A DNA stretch of 64,000 bases. Origin: Palsa-948 sp964481195 (GTDB taxonomy: Bacteria; Bacteroidota; Bacteroidia; Palsa-948). Position 1 is the stretch's first letter; each line of letters starts with the position of its first letter. This document shows, one piece after another, positions 1 through 7,587 of this stretch. The DNA lies in contig CAYZTB010000013.1 in the NCBI GenBank assembly GCA_964481195.1, positions 5,284 through 69,283 of the forward strand, read 5' to 3'. The position numbers and the translations under genes were made by a program. Below the pieces are notes generated by a model. The model ran no database searches, was not told where the DNA came from, and saw only the letters and a list, made by a program, of their open reading frames with translations.

Positions 1-398
1 AATTCGCGGAAGCCTTTTACTCCATGTGTTCCCATAATAATTAGGTCTGCTTTAATCTTATCTGCCGTCTGCAGTATTTGTTCTCTGACCCAGCCTGAAG
101 TGGTAGCGGCAGTTATTTTTATTCCGAATTCCCGTTCAAGTTTTTTAGCAATTTTCTCAAGATGTTTTTTTGCTTTTTCACGAACTTCTTTCTCGTGACC
201 GGCAAGATTATACACTTGCGGGGCATAGTATTCCCCCGGGCTAATATTGACAATCATTGATGCAGTGTTGTGAATTAATGTTATGCTAGCTCCACTGCGT
301 TTAACCATGTCGGCAGCATAATCAAGTGCTTTCAGGGAAGTGTCCGAAAAATCTATCGGGACAAGAATTTTTTTTATTTTCAACGTAGTTATTTTCAC
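1..398 (-). CDS. Universal stress protein (UspA family), C-terminus cut by window edge
   Basis: Not closed by a stop inside the window; the reading frame runs off base 1. From a GTG at 398 the protein begins with the typical Usp first strand and ATP loop (ILVPIDFSDTS, about residues 11-21) and reaches the GTHG start of the G-2x-G-9x-G(S/T) nucleotide motif just before the edge, so about 132 residues of a usual 140-280 are present. Usp proteins are cytoplasmic, often ATP-binding, and induced by starvation or envelope stress. The GTG is chosen because no ATG precedes the first strand. The gene has its own copy of the 21-bp-period regulatory element (541-579), with a -7-like box at 515-522, leaving a leader of roughly 110 nt. 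Confidence 0.85.
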   Translation of the reverse strand, partial: MKITTLKIKKILVPIDFSDTSLKALDYAADMVKRSGASITLIHNTASMIVNISPGEYYAPQVYNLAGHEKEVREKAKKHLEKIAKKLEREFGIKITAATTSGWVREQILQTADKIKADLIIMGTHGVKGFRE

Positions 399-540
399 GA
401 TGGTTATTTTTAGATTATTTATTTTGGCTCTCTCAAGACACCCCTGTATTTATACTAGATTAGTTGAACACTCTAAACTTTGAACCATTCGTGTCAATTG
501 CGGATTATACACGATAAAGATGAGGAACTACACGCGAGAA

Positions 541-579
541 AGTGTTACACAATTTCACAAAAAATTTGCATAGTTCTTG
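541..579 (-). promoter_or_regulatory. 21-bp direct-repeat element, copy 1 (upstream of usp)
   Basis: Plus-strand half-sites TTACA at 545-549 and TTGCA at 566-570 are exactly 21 bp apart; the distal one is followed by TAGTTCTTG in place of the usual TAATTCACA. A -7-like box CATCTTTA (minus strand) is at 515-522, 23 bp from the proximal half-site. The rest of the 399-581 gap shows nothing else. Confidence 0.6.
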
Positions 580-581
580 TC

Positions 582-1158
582 TTATTTAATCAGAGAGATA
601 TGGATTCTATTTGCTTTCTCATTGTAATCAAACTTACAGTCGTTAAAGCTGGGTGGTTTTAATATCGGCCTGAAGTTATTTGAAAATGCGTAGGGCTCTT
701 TGGGTAGGCCTAACATATTTCGGTCGATTTTGCCATTGCTATTTATATCCTGATAAAGTGCCAGCGCAAATGCCCCATAGGAGAGATCCTTTATTTCGAT
801 TTTTAACTTTCCGTTCTCAGGAGTAAACCTGTATTTTTTAAGCTGCTGTTGTTTGACTAGAAATTTTTTATCCTGATCATAAAAGCTCAATTCCACTGGA
901 GCATCAGTTGAGTCAAGATTGTCTAGTCACGAATAGTGGCAGGGGTGGAGCCGAAGAATCCGGAATCAGATAGAGAGGGATAGGCTCTTCCATTTTTGCT
1001 TTTATCACGGCTTCTGATAAATCTTTTTTATCCGTTATAACTATTTCAATTTCTGGTTTTGAGATGGGTTGGGGGTTGCAAGCTACTAACCCAATCAGAG
1101 CTAGGGCGCATATAAAGAATAGGCCAATATAAAAACGGTGGAATATTTTAGTTTGCAT
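582..1158 (-). pseudogene. DUF2141 lipoprotein split by a frameshift
   Basis: Two abutting minus-strand frames look like one gene. The upstream part (1158-913, 81 aa) has a lipoprotein signal peptide with a lipobox ending at Cys27 (IGLVAC). The downstream part (896-582) is the DUF2141 core, with AFALALYQDINSNGKIDRN and GLPKEPYAFSNN, the family's Ca-binding-like loop and P-K-E-x-Y-x-F-S-N motif. In the second frame the codons before its nominal GTG read LDNLDSTDAPVELSFYDQ, which fits the missing first strand of the domain and joins well to FVT at the end of the first frame. The break is near 913-930. Function of DUF2141 is unknown; it is usually exported. It may be a real pseudogene or a one-base sequence error. 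Confidence 0.65.
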
Positions 1159-1196
1159 TAGTAAAACCTAAAAATTATTTATTGCCAAATAGTCTG

Positions 1197-2282
1197 TTAT
1201 TTTTTATTCTTAGATTTTAACATGCCAATGGTCGGCATAGTATCACCCAGCAATTCCCCCCAGGGTTTTAATGATTCAATGTGATCAAACACCACTTTTA
1301 GTATAGCCGTAATGGGTATGGAGAGAAACATTCCCGGAATACCCCACAAGGCCCCACCTGCAATTACTGAAATGATGGCTACCAGTGCGTTTATCTTTAC
1401 TTTCGAACCTACAACTTTTGGAACAATGTAGTTGTTGTCGATTAGTTGGATTACAGAGTACAACGCTGCGACATATAATATGTAGGAAGCGGATTCTTTT
1501 GTAACTAAAGCAATGAGACAATAGATGGCCATTGCTACAATGCCCCCCAAATAAGGAATAATATTTAGAATTGCTCCTAAGATACCAAGCACAATCGCGT
1601 ATTTGATGCCAATCATAAGAAGTCCAATTGAGTTGAGTACAGCCAGAATAGCGACTTCAAGCAGCAATCCAAACATGTACCTTTGAATCAGAGTTTTTGT
1701 TGATTGGATTACTTCGTTTACTTCTTTCCGGTTTATCTCTCCGAAAATCTTTCTGATAAAATCGAGAAGAAGTGGCTGGTAGAACAACAGCATAAAAACA
1801 TAAACTGGAATTAAGAACAGATTAACCAGACCGTTTCCCAAGGCGGATAGTGTTACGCCAATGGATGATCTGCTGTTGTTAAGAGCCTCGGTTTTTGTAT
1901 CTGCTATATAAGCGTTAATGTTTCTTGTGCTAAAGTTTGAATTTTGCGAGATCCAGACTACACAGTTATTGAGTTGCTTATAAAATTTATCCAGGAATAC
2001 TGGAAATGCTTCTATTATTACATCAAGCCTAGAGTATAGGAATATAGTCAGTAAAATTGTGGCGAGGCAAACCAACGTAACAGAAACTGTTATGGCTAAA
2101 ACCCTATTCATTTTTTTTCTTACAAGAAAACTGATGAAAGGGCTGAGTATGATAGCAATAATAATAGAATATATGATTGGGATGATAATGCGCTGTGTGA
2201 GATACAATATGCTGGTAAAGGCGAATAACCCGATAAAGATCAGAGATGCTTTTGCGTAAAAGGGAACTTTGGCTGTGTCCAT
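1197..2282 (-). CDS. AI-2E family transporter (YdiK/TqsA-like membrane protein)
   Basis: 361 aa, the usual length of the family, with about eight predicted membrane helices: two near the N-terminus (about 12-55), one at 60-82, then a soluble loop (about 85-150), and a hydrophobic C-terminal half. The region around 205-300 has the family's glycine-rich helices (NIIPYLGGIVAMAIY and IQLIDNNYIVPKVVGSKVKINAL), the latter being the most conserved AI-2E block. Members export small molecules such as autoinducer-2 or act as Na+/H+ antiporters; substrate cannot be told from sequence. The ATG at 2282 starts the first hydrophobic segment after eight polar residues. It sits in a minus-strand run with YtxH and holin-like genes and so probably shares their stress expression. 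Confidence 0.9.
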   Translation of the reverse strand: MDTAKVPFYAKASLIFIGLFAFTSILYLTQRIIIPIIYSIIIAIILSPFISFLVRKKMNRVLAITVSVTLVCLATILLTIFLYSRLDVIIEAFPVFLDKFYKQLNNCVVWISQNSNFSTRNINAYIADTKTEALNNSRSSIGVTLSALGNGLVNLFLIPVYVFMLLFYQPLLLDFIRKIFGEINRKEVNEVIQSTKTLIQRYMFGLLLEVAILAVLNSIGLLMIGIKYAIVLGILGAILNIIPYLGGIVAMAIYCLIALVTKESASYILYVAALYSVIQLIDNNYIVPKVVGSKVKINALVAIISVIAGGALWGIPGMFLSIPITAILKVVFDHIESLKPWGELLGDTMPTIGMLKSKNKK

Positions 2283-2330
2283 GCGAATATTTTTTTTAAC
2301 TCAAAACATGTGAACCGCAGTTTACTAGGT

Positions 2331-2729
2331 TTACTTGTTAGTAGTGTCGGCTTCTTTTTTCTCTTTCTGCTGCATAAATCCGCTAATGACAGAGATGATT
2401 TTTGATGCGTTATTATTCACCCAGGGAATCGATATCTTTTCTACCAGTACCGAACTTATAAAACCCTTGATACTTCGGTATCTGCCTAGGACCTGGTCTA
2501 TAATAAAATTTGTCCCAATATTCAATCCTACTTTTGCAAGATCGGATTGAACTATGTTATCCTTGGCAAGGTTATGCAAGGACTCCTTTACGATTGAAAT
2601 AGGATCTAGTGAATAAATCAATGCTTTGAACGAGCGTTGTAGTTCCTCTTCCTGTGTGTACTTTTCTGCTTTCAGTTTCTGGATGCGTAAGCACAGATCG
2701 GTGTAGGTGGAAATTTCATATTCTTTCAT
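2331..2729 (-). CDS. Hypothetical protein, partner of the holin-like gene
   Basis: 132 aa, no signal peptide. A helical N-terminal half (KLKAEKYTQEEELQRSFKAL) is followed by a weakly amphipathic central region and a charged, lysine-rich tail (QKEKKEADTTNK). It starts 5 bp downstream of the stop of the holin-superfamily gene at 2734, so the two are almost certainly co-transcribed. I recognise no domain. The arrangement holin-like / this protein / YtxH suggests an envelope-stress role as a peripheral membrane protein, which is inference from context only. Confidence 0.7.
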   Translation of the reverse strand: MKEYEISTYTDLCLRIQKLKAEKYTQEEELQRSFKALIYSLDPISIVKESLHNLAKDNIVQSDLAKVGLNIGTNFIIDQVLGRYRSIKGFISSVLVEKISIPWVNNNASKIISVISGFMQQKEKKEADTTNK

Positions 2730-2733
2730 GAGT

Positions 2734-3078
2734 TTATTTTTTATTAAATAACCCGTGAATAATTATATCGCGCACAGGCCTTTCAATGAGTTTTTTTCTG
2801 CCTAGTACAAGAGTAAGTATAAGAATTAGGTAAATCCCAGACACGATTGAAAATCCAAGGTAGGGATTACCAAAGCGAATAGAGAGATAATAACCCAACG
2901 CTAGACTTATAAACAAGAGAAACAGGATTGCTGCTATGCCGATAAGGAGCCCGCTGAATATCCCAGAACCAATCACGGAAGTGCGCTCGGCCACTTCCAG
3001 CTTGGTTAATTCGTAATAGGTGTTGGCGTATTCTTTAACACGCTCTGTAAGTTCTTCTATTTTTCCATCTTGTATCAT
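2734..3078 (-). CDS. Phage holin superfamily III-like membrane protein
   Basis: The frame is open to 3141, but the natural start is the ATG at 3078: from there the protein reads MIQDGKIEELTERVKEYANT, a family-like amphipathic helix, while the 21 residues before it look non-coding. The 114-aa product has that cytosolic helix (1-34), two membrane helices (about 36-66 and 71-92) and a basic tail. The 'holin' name is structural; chromosomal copies beside YtxH proteins are not phage genes and are usually stress-linked membrane proteins. It is followed after 5 bp by the 132-aa hypothetical gene. Confidence 0.75.
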   Translation of the reverse strand: MIQDGKIEELTERVKEYANTYYELTKLEVAERTSVIGSGIFSGLLIGIAAILFLLFISLALGYYLSIRFGNPYLGFSIVSGIYLILILTLVLGRKKLIERPVRDIIIHGLFNKK

Positions 3079-3183
3079 GTAGTGTAAATTAATAGAAATG
3101 CTGATCTTAAGTTGATTAAGAAGTACGGGGTTTACGGGCAAGCCAATTGATTTACCAATTGACCTTTCCGAAGTTCCAGATTG

Positions 3184-3471
3184 TTATTTATACTCTTTTA
3201 CCCCCTCGGCTTTATGGTTGAGATTATTTTTGAGATCCTTTATTTTTTCTTCTGCAATTTCTTCTAGTTCTTCTGCTTTATTACGTAAAGCATTTGCTTC
3301 CTTTTTAATTTTTTCCTTCAGGTCTTCTGCCAAATCTTTTGCTCCGTTCACCAGTTTGCTACGTGTTCTGCTTCCTTTATCCGGTGCAAATAAGATTCCT
3401 AGTGCTGAGCCTACAAGCGCTCCAACGATAAGTGCTCCGATTAATTTACCTGTGTCATTTGAATTTTCCAT
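3184..3471 (-). CDS. YtxH domain-containing protein
   Basis: 95 aa. One N-terminal glycine-rich membrane helix (KLIGALIVGALVGSALGILF, residues 9-28) is followed by APDKGSRTRSKL, the hallmark of YtxH proteins, and a long charged coiled coil (about 33-93) with many K, E and A. YtxH proteins are small, membrane-anchored, general-stress products of unknown mechanism. It lies upstream of the holin-like gene in the same direction and downstream of the small 51-aa membrane peptide, forming a compact stress operon. Confidence 0.88.
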   Translation of the reverse strand: MENSNDTGKLIGALIVGALVGSALGILFAPDKGSRTRSKLVNGAKDLAEDLKEKIKKEANALRNKAEELEEIAEEKIKDLKNNLNHKAEGVKEYK

Positions 3472-3520
3472 GTTATTTTTGTTTTTTAGAATTTAGTTTA
3501 TTTTTAGATTTCGATTGTTG

Positions 3521-3676
3521 TTAAAGTGCATTTTTCCCTCTGATAACCCGGAGCAGTATAGCAATGATTGCGATTATGAGAAGAACATGAATTACGCTAC
3601 CTGCATTATACGCGAAGAACCCGGCAGCCCATATGATTACAAGAATTATGGCGATGGTGTATAATATGTTGCTCAT
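3521..3676 (-). CDS. Lmo0937-like small membrane protein
   Basis: A 51-aa ORF starting at ATG 3676. It has two hydrophobic helices separated by a short polar turn: MSNILYTIAIILVIIWAAGF, then FAYNAGSVIH, then LLIIAIIAILLRVIRG. This pattern, with a tryptophan in the first helix and an R-x-x-R-G end, matches the Lmo0937/DUF5670 family of tiny two-helix membrane proteins. It lies 49 bp upstream of YtxH and 26 bp downstream of the PorT-like gene on the same strand. Function is unknown; members are often induced by stress. Confidence 0.8.
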   Translation of the reverse strand: MSNILYTIAIILVIIWAAGFFAYNAGSVIHVLLIIAIIAILLRVIRGKNAL

Positions 3677-3702
3677 ATTTTTTTGATTGTTTGGTTAATG
3701 TG

Positions 3703-4419
3703 TTAGAAGCTGTATCCAACTGTTACCTGATACCATTTGTTTTTATAACGTGGGGTTGAAGAGGTGCCATCACCGTTATTTTTTGAGATATCCCAACCAA
3801 GCCGTCCGCTAAGTATGATATGCTTCAGGTTAATATCCACGCCACCTACAACACCAAACATATTCTTACGGATGTTGTCCTGCTTAAATTCCTGTTCCTG
3901 AGAATAACTGGTAGCGGAACTCGTAAATGCATCTTTTTGCTTTATCAGATAAGAGTATTGCGGACCAGCCAGCAGCGTAATAAATTCACTAGGCTTAAGC
4001 GCAACTTGAAGTGGAATATCCACGTAAGTGGTGGTTCTTGTAAAACTGTATGTACTTCCCAGGATGGATCCACTTCCTTTAAATCCCTTTTGTGAGAAAA
4101 GAACTTCCGGTTGAATGCCTAGGTATTTTCCGATAGGAATTGCTATAAATCCACCGCCTACAAATCCAAATTTGGAGTTTGCAACAAACTCTTCTCCGTT
4201 TTGATCATATACGTTGGAGTAATTTAATCCGGCTTTCAAGCCAAACCTTAACTCCTCACGATAATCTGTTCCATCCGTTCCATTCGTTCCACCTGTTCCA
4301 CCTGTTCCGCCTGTTCCACCTGTTCCATTCGTACCGTCCGTACCATTCGTGCCATCTTGTGCATAACCGATGCTTATGTACGTCATAAACAGGGCGGCAA
4401 TTATTGTTAGTTTTTTCAT
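3703..4419 (-). CDS. PorT-like outer membrane beta-barrel with collagen-like N-terminal repeat
   Basis: 238 aa. Signal peptide 1-20 (cleavage after IGYA-Q). Residues 23-52 are ten uninterrupted G-T-x triplets (x = N, D or G). From about 58 the protein is a typical outer-membrane beta-barrel of the PorT/OMP_b-brl_2 type: FGLKAGLNYSNVYD, GGGFIAIPIGKYLGIQPEVL and FSQKG, a run of alternating strands, and a C-terminal aromatic ending in VTVGYSF. Barrels of this family are common in Bacteroidota and mostly of unknown substrate. The Gly-Thr-x segment resembles bacterial collagen-like repeats and would be periplasmic or surface-exposed. It lies 28 bp downstream of the sll1863-like lipoprotein gene. 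Confidence 0.85.
   Translation of the reverse strand: MKKLTIIAALFMTYISIGYAQDGTNGTDGTNGTGGTGGTGGTGGTNGTDGTDYREELRFGLKAGLNYSNVYDQNGEEFVANSKFGFVGGGFIAIPIGKYLGIQPEVLFSQKGFKGSGSILGSTYSFTRTTTYVDIPLQVALKPSEFITLLAGPQYSYLIKQKDAFTSSATSYSQEQEFKQDNIRKNMFGVVGGVDINLKHIILSGRLGWDISKNNGDGTSSTPRYKNKWYQVTVGYSF
4264..4353 (-). repeat. Collagen-like GT(N/D/G) triplet repeat, 10 units
   Basis: Ninety bases coding for ten G-T-x triplets. The middle part is a near-perfect 9-bp DNA tandem (GGAACAGGT-like units), so the number of units could change by slippage without breaking the frame. Confidence 0.85.
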
Positions 4420-4447
4420 TGTGTTTATTTTATTAATAATTTATTGT

Positions 4448-4888
4448 TTATTTAACATTTTTTTTTGTCAGGTCTTTGAGCGCTTGCCCTAGCGCATCCA
4501 TATCATGGTTAAACTCGTCTTTGAATGATTGCCATTTTTCGTTTCCCTCTTCTTTATAGTCTTTTACTCTTACTTTCATTCTTTCATTTTTTTGTTCTAA
4601 TCCTTCAATTGCATTTTCATATTTTTCTTTCGCTGACTGTTTCATATTTTTTGCCGACTCTTTTAGTTCAGCAATACTTTTTTCGTTGGCAGTTATTTTT
4701 TCATCTGATTCAAGTTTGAATTTATTGTATTCCTCAATGTAGTCCAACTTCGCTTGTTCCAAATCTTTGGATGCTTGCTCCATTTTTGTTTTTGCCTCAT
4801 CCACTTTTGTAGCCGATGAATTGCAGCTTGTAAGAATCGACCCTGTAGCAAAAGCGATTAGAGTAAAAGTTAATATTGATTTTTTCAT
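4448..4888 (-). CDS. Sll1863-like stress lipoprotein with long coiled coil
   Basis: 146 aa. A lipoprotein signal ends at Cys22 (GSILTSC). Residues about 35-130 are a continuous charged coiled coil rich in K, E and A (EKYENAIEGLEQKNERMKVR), and the C-terminus carries the family-typical FKDEFNHDMDALGQALKDL block. This matches proteins annotated in Bacteroidota as the sll1863-family stress response lipoprotein. It should be tethered to the inner or outer membrane leaflet facing the periplasm. It sits upstream of, and probably with, the PorT-like barrel gene. I found no clear copy of the 21-bp element in front of it (the 4889-5041 gap). Confidence 0.78.
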   Translation of the reverse strand: MKKSILTFTLIAFATGSILTSCNSSATKVDEAKTKMEQASKDLEQAKLDYIEEYNKFKLESDEKITANEKSIAELKESAKNMKQSAKEKYENAIEGLEQKNERMKVRVKDYKEEGNEKWQSFKDEFNHDMDALGQALKDLTKKNVK

Positions 4889-5041
4889 TTTGACAAGGTT
4901 TTAGTTGCTTAAAATTTTATTGATTTTTATTGTTTGATGCAAGATGTTATATTTCAGAAATAATTTTTTTGTATTTCTTATTTTGTTTAAGCCTTCCTTA
5001 TATTTCTTTGATGTTTTCTATCTATTTTAAAGTGTTAGGAA

Positions 5042-5605
5042 TTAATGAATGGCCAATCCTATTGTTGATACACCGGAGGATAGGTCGAGAAACATTCCCA
5101 ATCGTTGACTTATATGATACTCTGCGCCAATGTGAGCATCGAGGTACAAGCCGTTTGAATTATGATAGGCATATTGCTCACCGTAATATCCATCATCCCA
5201 ACTAACGCTTCGAAAGGCAAAGCCCAAAGAGGCGCCTAAGTAAAAATCCCATTTTGGATTTGCTTTCAATAAATCATCAAAATAGTAAGTGCCTTTCGCA
5301 CCAACAGGAATTACTGTTTCGCTGTAGGAATAGTACTTGTAAGGATTATTCTTATTGCCCCAGTAATAATGGTTCCTATATGTGTAAAAGGATATAAAGG
5401 GTGCGACTGTGAAATTCTTTGCTACAGAAAATTCATAATTAAGGCTCAGTACCGGCATAGAATGATTGGCATATCTGTAATATCCTGCACCAAGTCCAAG
5501 GTTGAGTGTCTTGCCGTATTTTTCGCTCGAAGGAGCGTCCTGAGCAGAGCTGTTAACACACATAGTTGTGGCCAGCAGAAATAGTGTCAGAGTAAAAGTT
5601 TTCAT
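5042..5605 (-). CDS. Outer membrane beta-barrel protein, function unknown
   Basis: 187 aa with a signal peptide (1-22, SSAQ). The remainder alternates short glycine-linked strands rich in Tyr and Phe (NLGLGAGYYRYANHSMPVL, ISFYTYRNHYYWG, KWDFYLGASLGFAFRS), typical of an 8-10 strand outer-membrane barrel. It ends in STIGLAIH rather than the usual terminal aromatic residue, so the last strand may be atypical or altered. No specific family name is safe. It is a single-gene unit with its own copy of the 21-bp element at 5684-5721 and a long leader. Confidence 0.75.
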   Translation of the reverse strand: MKTFTLTLFLLATTMCVNSSAQDAPSSEKYGKTLNLGLGAGYYRYANHSMPVLSLNYEFSVAKNFTVAPFISFYTYRNHYYWGNKNNPYKYYSYSETVIPVGAKGTYYFDDLLKANPKWDFYLGASLGFAFRSVSWDDGYYGEQYAYHNSNGLYLDAHIGAEYHISQRLGMFLDLSSGVSTIGLAIH

Positions 5606-5683
5606 ATTTATTTATTTTGTTAATCTAGTTGTTGATTGCATTAATAATAACAAAGCGAAGATGGTTGTTTCCCGATTCTAAAC

Positions 5684-5721
5684 CTTTGCACTATTCATGA
5701 AATAAGTTACATAATTCACAT
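5684..5721 (-). promoter_or_regulatory. 21-bp direct-repeat element, copy 2
   Basis: Plus-strand half-sites TTGCA (5686-5690) and TTACA (5707-5711), 21 bp apart, the latter followed by TAATTCACA (5712-5720), one of the best matches in the set. A -7-like box CATCTTCG (minus strand) is at 5655-5662, 24 bp away. It stands upstream of the barrel gene at 5605. Confidence 0.75.
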
Positions 5722-5837
5722 GCATCCGGTATGCATATGATGAGAGAGGCTAGGTCAGTAGGGTGCAAGCAGCAATCTGGCTTCCGTAAAGTCGGTAGTG
5801 GTTGCAATTGTTTTTGACTAAAGGATTCGATAGTGTT

Positions 5838-6263
5838 TTAAAAATCTCCTAAACATTTTATATAATCAACAAGCCATTTTCTAAACCAGGGTATGTTTTT
5901 TAAAATGATAGAATGGCCATTTAGAATTTTCTGGTCGATCAAAAAATAAAAATGCCCCAACCGGCCATAAATTTCTTGATATCCATTTTCTTCTAAGATT
6001 TTACATGCATTGCCATCACTTTGTTTGGGAATCCATTTTGAAAATTTTAAAAGATATTGTGCGTACTCAGGGATGTTTATTGGCCATTGAAGTGCTTTAA
6101 ACAAGTCTGGTGCAAGTTTTTGCTCACCCAATATCTTTGCTTTGTATAAGGATGTAATTAGATACCCTTTAAACTTTTCATCAACCTTGGTTTTTTCAAT
6201 CAGTTTATTAATTACAACTTCGGAAGCAGTGATAATTTTCATTTCCATTGTTCCAGTTTCCAT
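5838..6263 (-). CDS. Phosphatidylserine decarboxylase-like N-terminal region only (tentative)
   Basis: 141 aa, soluble. The segment YAQYLLKFSKWIPKQSDGNA, then IYGRLGHFYFLIDQ and NIPWFRKWLVDYIKCLGDF, resembles the helical N-terminal extension found in one group of phosphatidylserine decarboxylase-like proteins. The catalytic decarboxylase domain with its LGST/GGST processing site is absent, and only 230 bp of non-coding DNA separate the stop from the next gene. So it is either a stand-alone relative of that helical domain or a truncated enzyme; my recognition is from memory. It begins 11 bp after the stop of the 50-aa ORF at 6274-6426 and is probably translated with it. Confidence 0.5.
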   Translation of the reverse strand: METGTMEMKIITASEVVINKLIEKTKVDEKFKGYLITSLYKAKILGEQKLAPDLFKALQWPINIPEYAQYLLKFSKWIPKQSDGNACKILEENGYQEIYGRLGHFYFLIDQKILNGHSIILKNIPWFRKWLVDYIKCLGDF

Positions 6264-6273
6264 ATTTATTAAG

Positions 6274-6426
6274 TTATGAAGGAATGCTCGCTGCTGGTTT
6301 ATGTTTCATTTCTTCCATCATAGCATCTACATCAACACCCCAGGCTTTTACTATAACCATCGCCAATTTTGCACCCGAACGAAAAAAATGGCAAAGCTGA
6401 CGGTTGATTATAATGTCTTTTTTCAT
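6274..6426 (-). CDS. Small hypothetical protein, 50 aa
   Basis: Starts at ATG 6426 and ends at 6274. The sequence is soluble and mixed, with CHFFRSGAKLAMVIVKAWGV, an acidic DVDAMMEEM stretch and a short tail. The coding pattern, an upstream promoter element (6492-6530) and the 10-bp gap to the next start support a real gene. It could belong to the same functional unit as the phosphatidylserine decarboxylase-like protein. No family recognised. Confidence 0.55.
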   Translation of the reverse strand: MKKDIIINRQLCHFFRSGAKLAMVIVKAWGVDVDAMMEEMKHKPAASIPS

Positions 6427-6491
6427 GAAATTTTTTTACAATTGCTGGTTGTTTAATCATAGACTAGGATAATACGTTTAGGCTATTCATG

Positions 6492-6530
6492 CCTTACACA
6501 ATTTTATGAATAAGTTACATGAATCATACA
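6492..6530 (-). promoter_or_regulatory. 21-bp direct-repeat element, copy 3
   Basis: TTACA at 6494-6498 and TTACA at 6515-6519, 21 bp apart, followed by TGAATCATACA. The corresponding -7 position (6464-6471) reads TATCCTAG on the minus strand, a poor match. It drives the 50-aa gene and its partner. Confidence 0.65.
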
Positions 6531-6545
6531 CACTTTCATTGCAAT

Positions 6546-7148
6546 TCATTTTTTGATGTCAGTTGTGGATTGATCTAGTTTTCTATGAACTGTTCTGAAG
6601 AGAATCACATTAACTCCGCTGAAGATCAACAGAACTCCCAAGGCTAAAAAAGCTTTATTTAATTCCAAGGAACTAGATAGGATCAAGATGGATCCTAGCC
6701 CAATAAGGAATCCTATAATTAGTCTGAATAAATCTACCTGCAAGCGGATACTTTCTCTTAGTATTAATATTTGAAGGCAAAAAATAATCTCTGTGACACC
6801 ATAGTATATTAAAAAAAAGATTGTCACATTTGAAAATTGCTCCATGTTTTTTGCAAAAAAAATAACAGCAAGTCCATACAAAAGCATCCCGCCAGCATGA
6901 AGTCCGTGATACATCAGTGGTATCTGAAATTTTTTGCTTTTATAAGAGGTTACAAAAGCAAAGACAGCGCTCAGGAACATTCCAGTAGCCACTAAATACT
7001 TAACCAATGGAGATGAATTGTGTGCTAACAGAAAAAGAAATATCCCTGTTGCAATTATGATTATTCCATATGCTACCAGCGAGTGATATCTGCTTAAGGA
7101 GGGGCTGTTTTTTTTAGGAACACTGTGCTCTAAGGTTTCGTTTGCCAT
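6546..7148 (-). CDS. HdeD/DUF308-like six-helix membrane protein
   Basis: 200 aa with six hydrophobic helices in three hairpins (about 27-45, 50-67, 80-98, 106-126, 138-156, 163-181), the DUF308 triplicated-hairpin plan seen in HdeD acid-resistance proteins. Each hairpin ends in a short glycine-containing turn (GLGSILILSS, LGVLLIFSGV). N-terminal 25 residues are polar and cytoplasmic; the C-terminal tail is charged. HdeD-like proteins are stress-induced inner-membrane proteins of unclear mechanism. It is monocistronic, with the 21-bp element at 7214-7251 directly upstream. Confidence 0.78.
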   Translation of the reverse strand: MANETLEHSVPKKNSPSLSRYHSLVAYGIIIIATGIFLFLLAHNSSPLVKYLVATGMFLSAVFAFVTSYKSKKFQIPLMYHGLHAGGMLLYGLAVIFFAKNMEQFSNVTIFFLIYYGVTEIIFCLQILILRESIRLQVDLFRLIIGFLIGLGSILILSSSLELNKAFLALGVLLIFSGVNVILFRTVHRKLDQSTTDIKK

Positions 7149-7213
7149 GATAAGAATATTAAATACTGTTTAGATTTTTAGAATATGAAGATGCTGCAAT
7201 TAAATTTTAAAGT

Positions 7214-7251
7214 CATTACACAATTGGGAGAATATCTTACATCATTCACAT
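7214..7251 (-). promoter_or_regulatory. 21-bp direct-repeat element, copy 4
   Basis: TTACA at 7216-7220 and 7237-7241, exactly 21 bp apart, followed by TCATTCACAT. A -7-like box CATCTTCA (minus) lies at 7186-7193, 23 bp from the proximal half-site. Upstream of the HdeD-like gene. Confidence 0.75.
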
Positions 7252-7326
7252 GTGGGGAATCGCTGACCGGTAAATATTTTTATCCAAAGGATAGTGGAAG
7301 TAATCAGGCTTGCCGAAAAGTGCGAC

Positions 7327-7502
7327 TCAAAATCTATAATATAGGGCTGTTTCTCCTCTAAAGTTCAGCTCTTGAAATTTTTTGTATGCTGCATATCCGC
7401 CAGTAGGTTTAAACTGATTCGCTTTACAATAACAAGCTCAATTCCAAATCCTACTCCGTTGTTAAAGTATTGTTTTGTTATAGTTTGTAGTTGGGGTTCT
7501 GT
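7327..7502 (-). pseudogene. Outer-membrane barrel remnant (C-terminal ~58 residues, one frameshift)
   Basis: Minus-strand codons after a TAA at 7503-7505 read QYFNNGVGFGIELVIVKRI and SLNL; a shift of frame in the next few codons then gives GGYAAYKKFQELNFRGETAL and YYRF before a TGA at 7327. Together this is the last strands of an outer-membrane beta-barrel, including the terminal Phe used by the BAM complex. No start or N-terminal part is present. It lies in the 7149-7587 gap; the rest of that gap, apart from the regulatory element, shows nothing. Confidence 0.6.
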
Positions 7503-7587
7503 TTAAGAAGGATAAGGATGGTAGATGTGTGTGTTGTATGAATTATAATAGAAATGGTTCCTTTGGTATAAGTATAAATTTGATATT

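Noticed and set aside
480..662. Plus-strand 60-aa ORF
   Set aside because: Overlaps the regulatory element and the DUF2141 gene; no coding character.
2734..3078. Prophage lysis gene (holin)
   Set aside because: The name comes from a membrane fold; there are no other phage genes nearby and the context is YtxH, AI-2E and stress proteins.
4889..5041. A twelfth copy of the 21-bp element before the sll1863-like gene
   Set aside because: A TTATA at 4947 has no good partner at +21 and no -7 box; not convincing.
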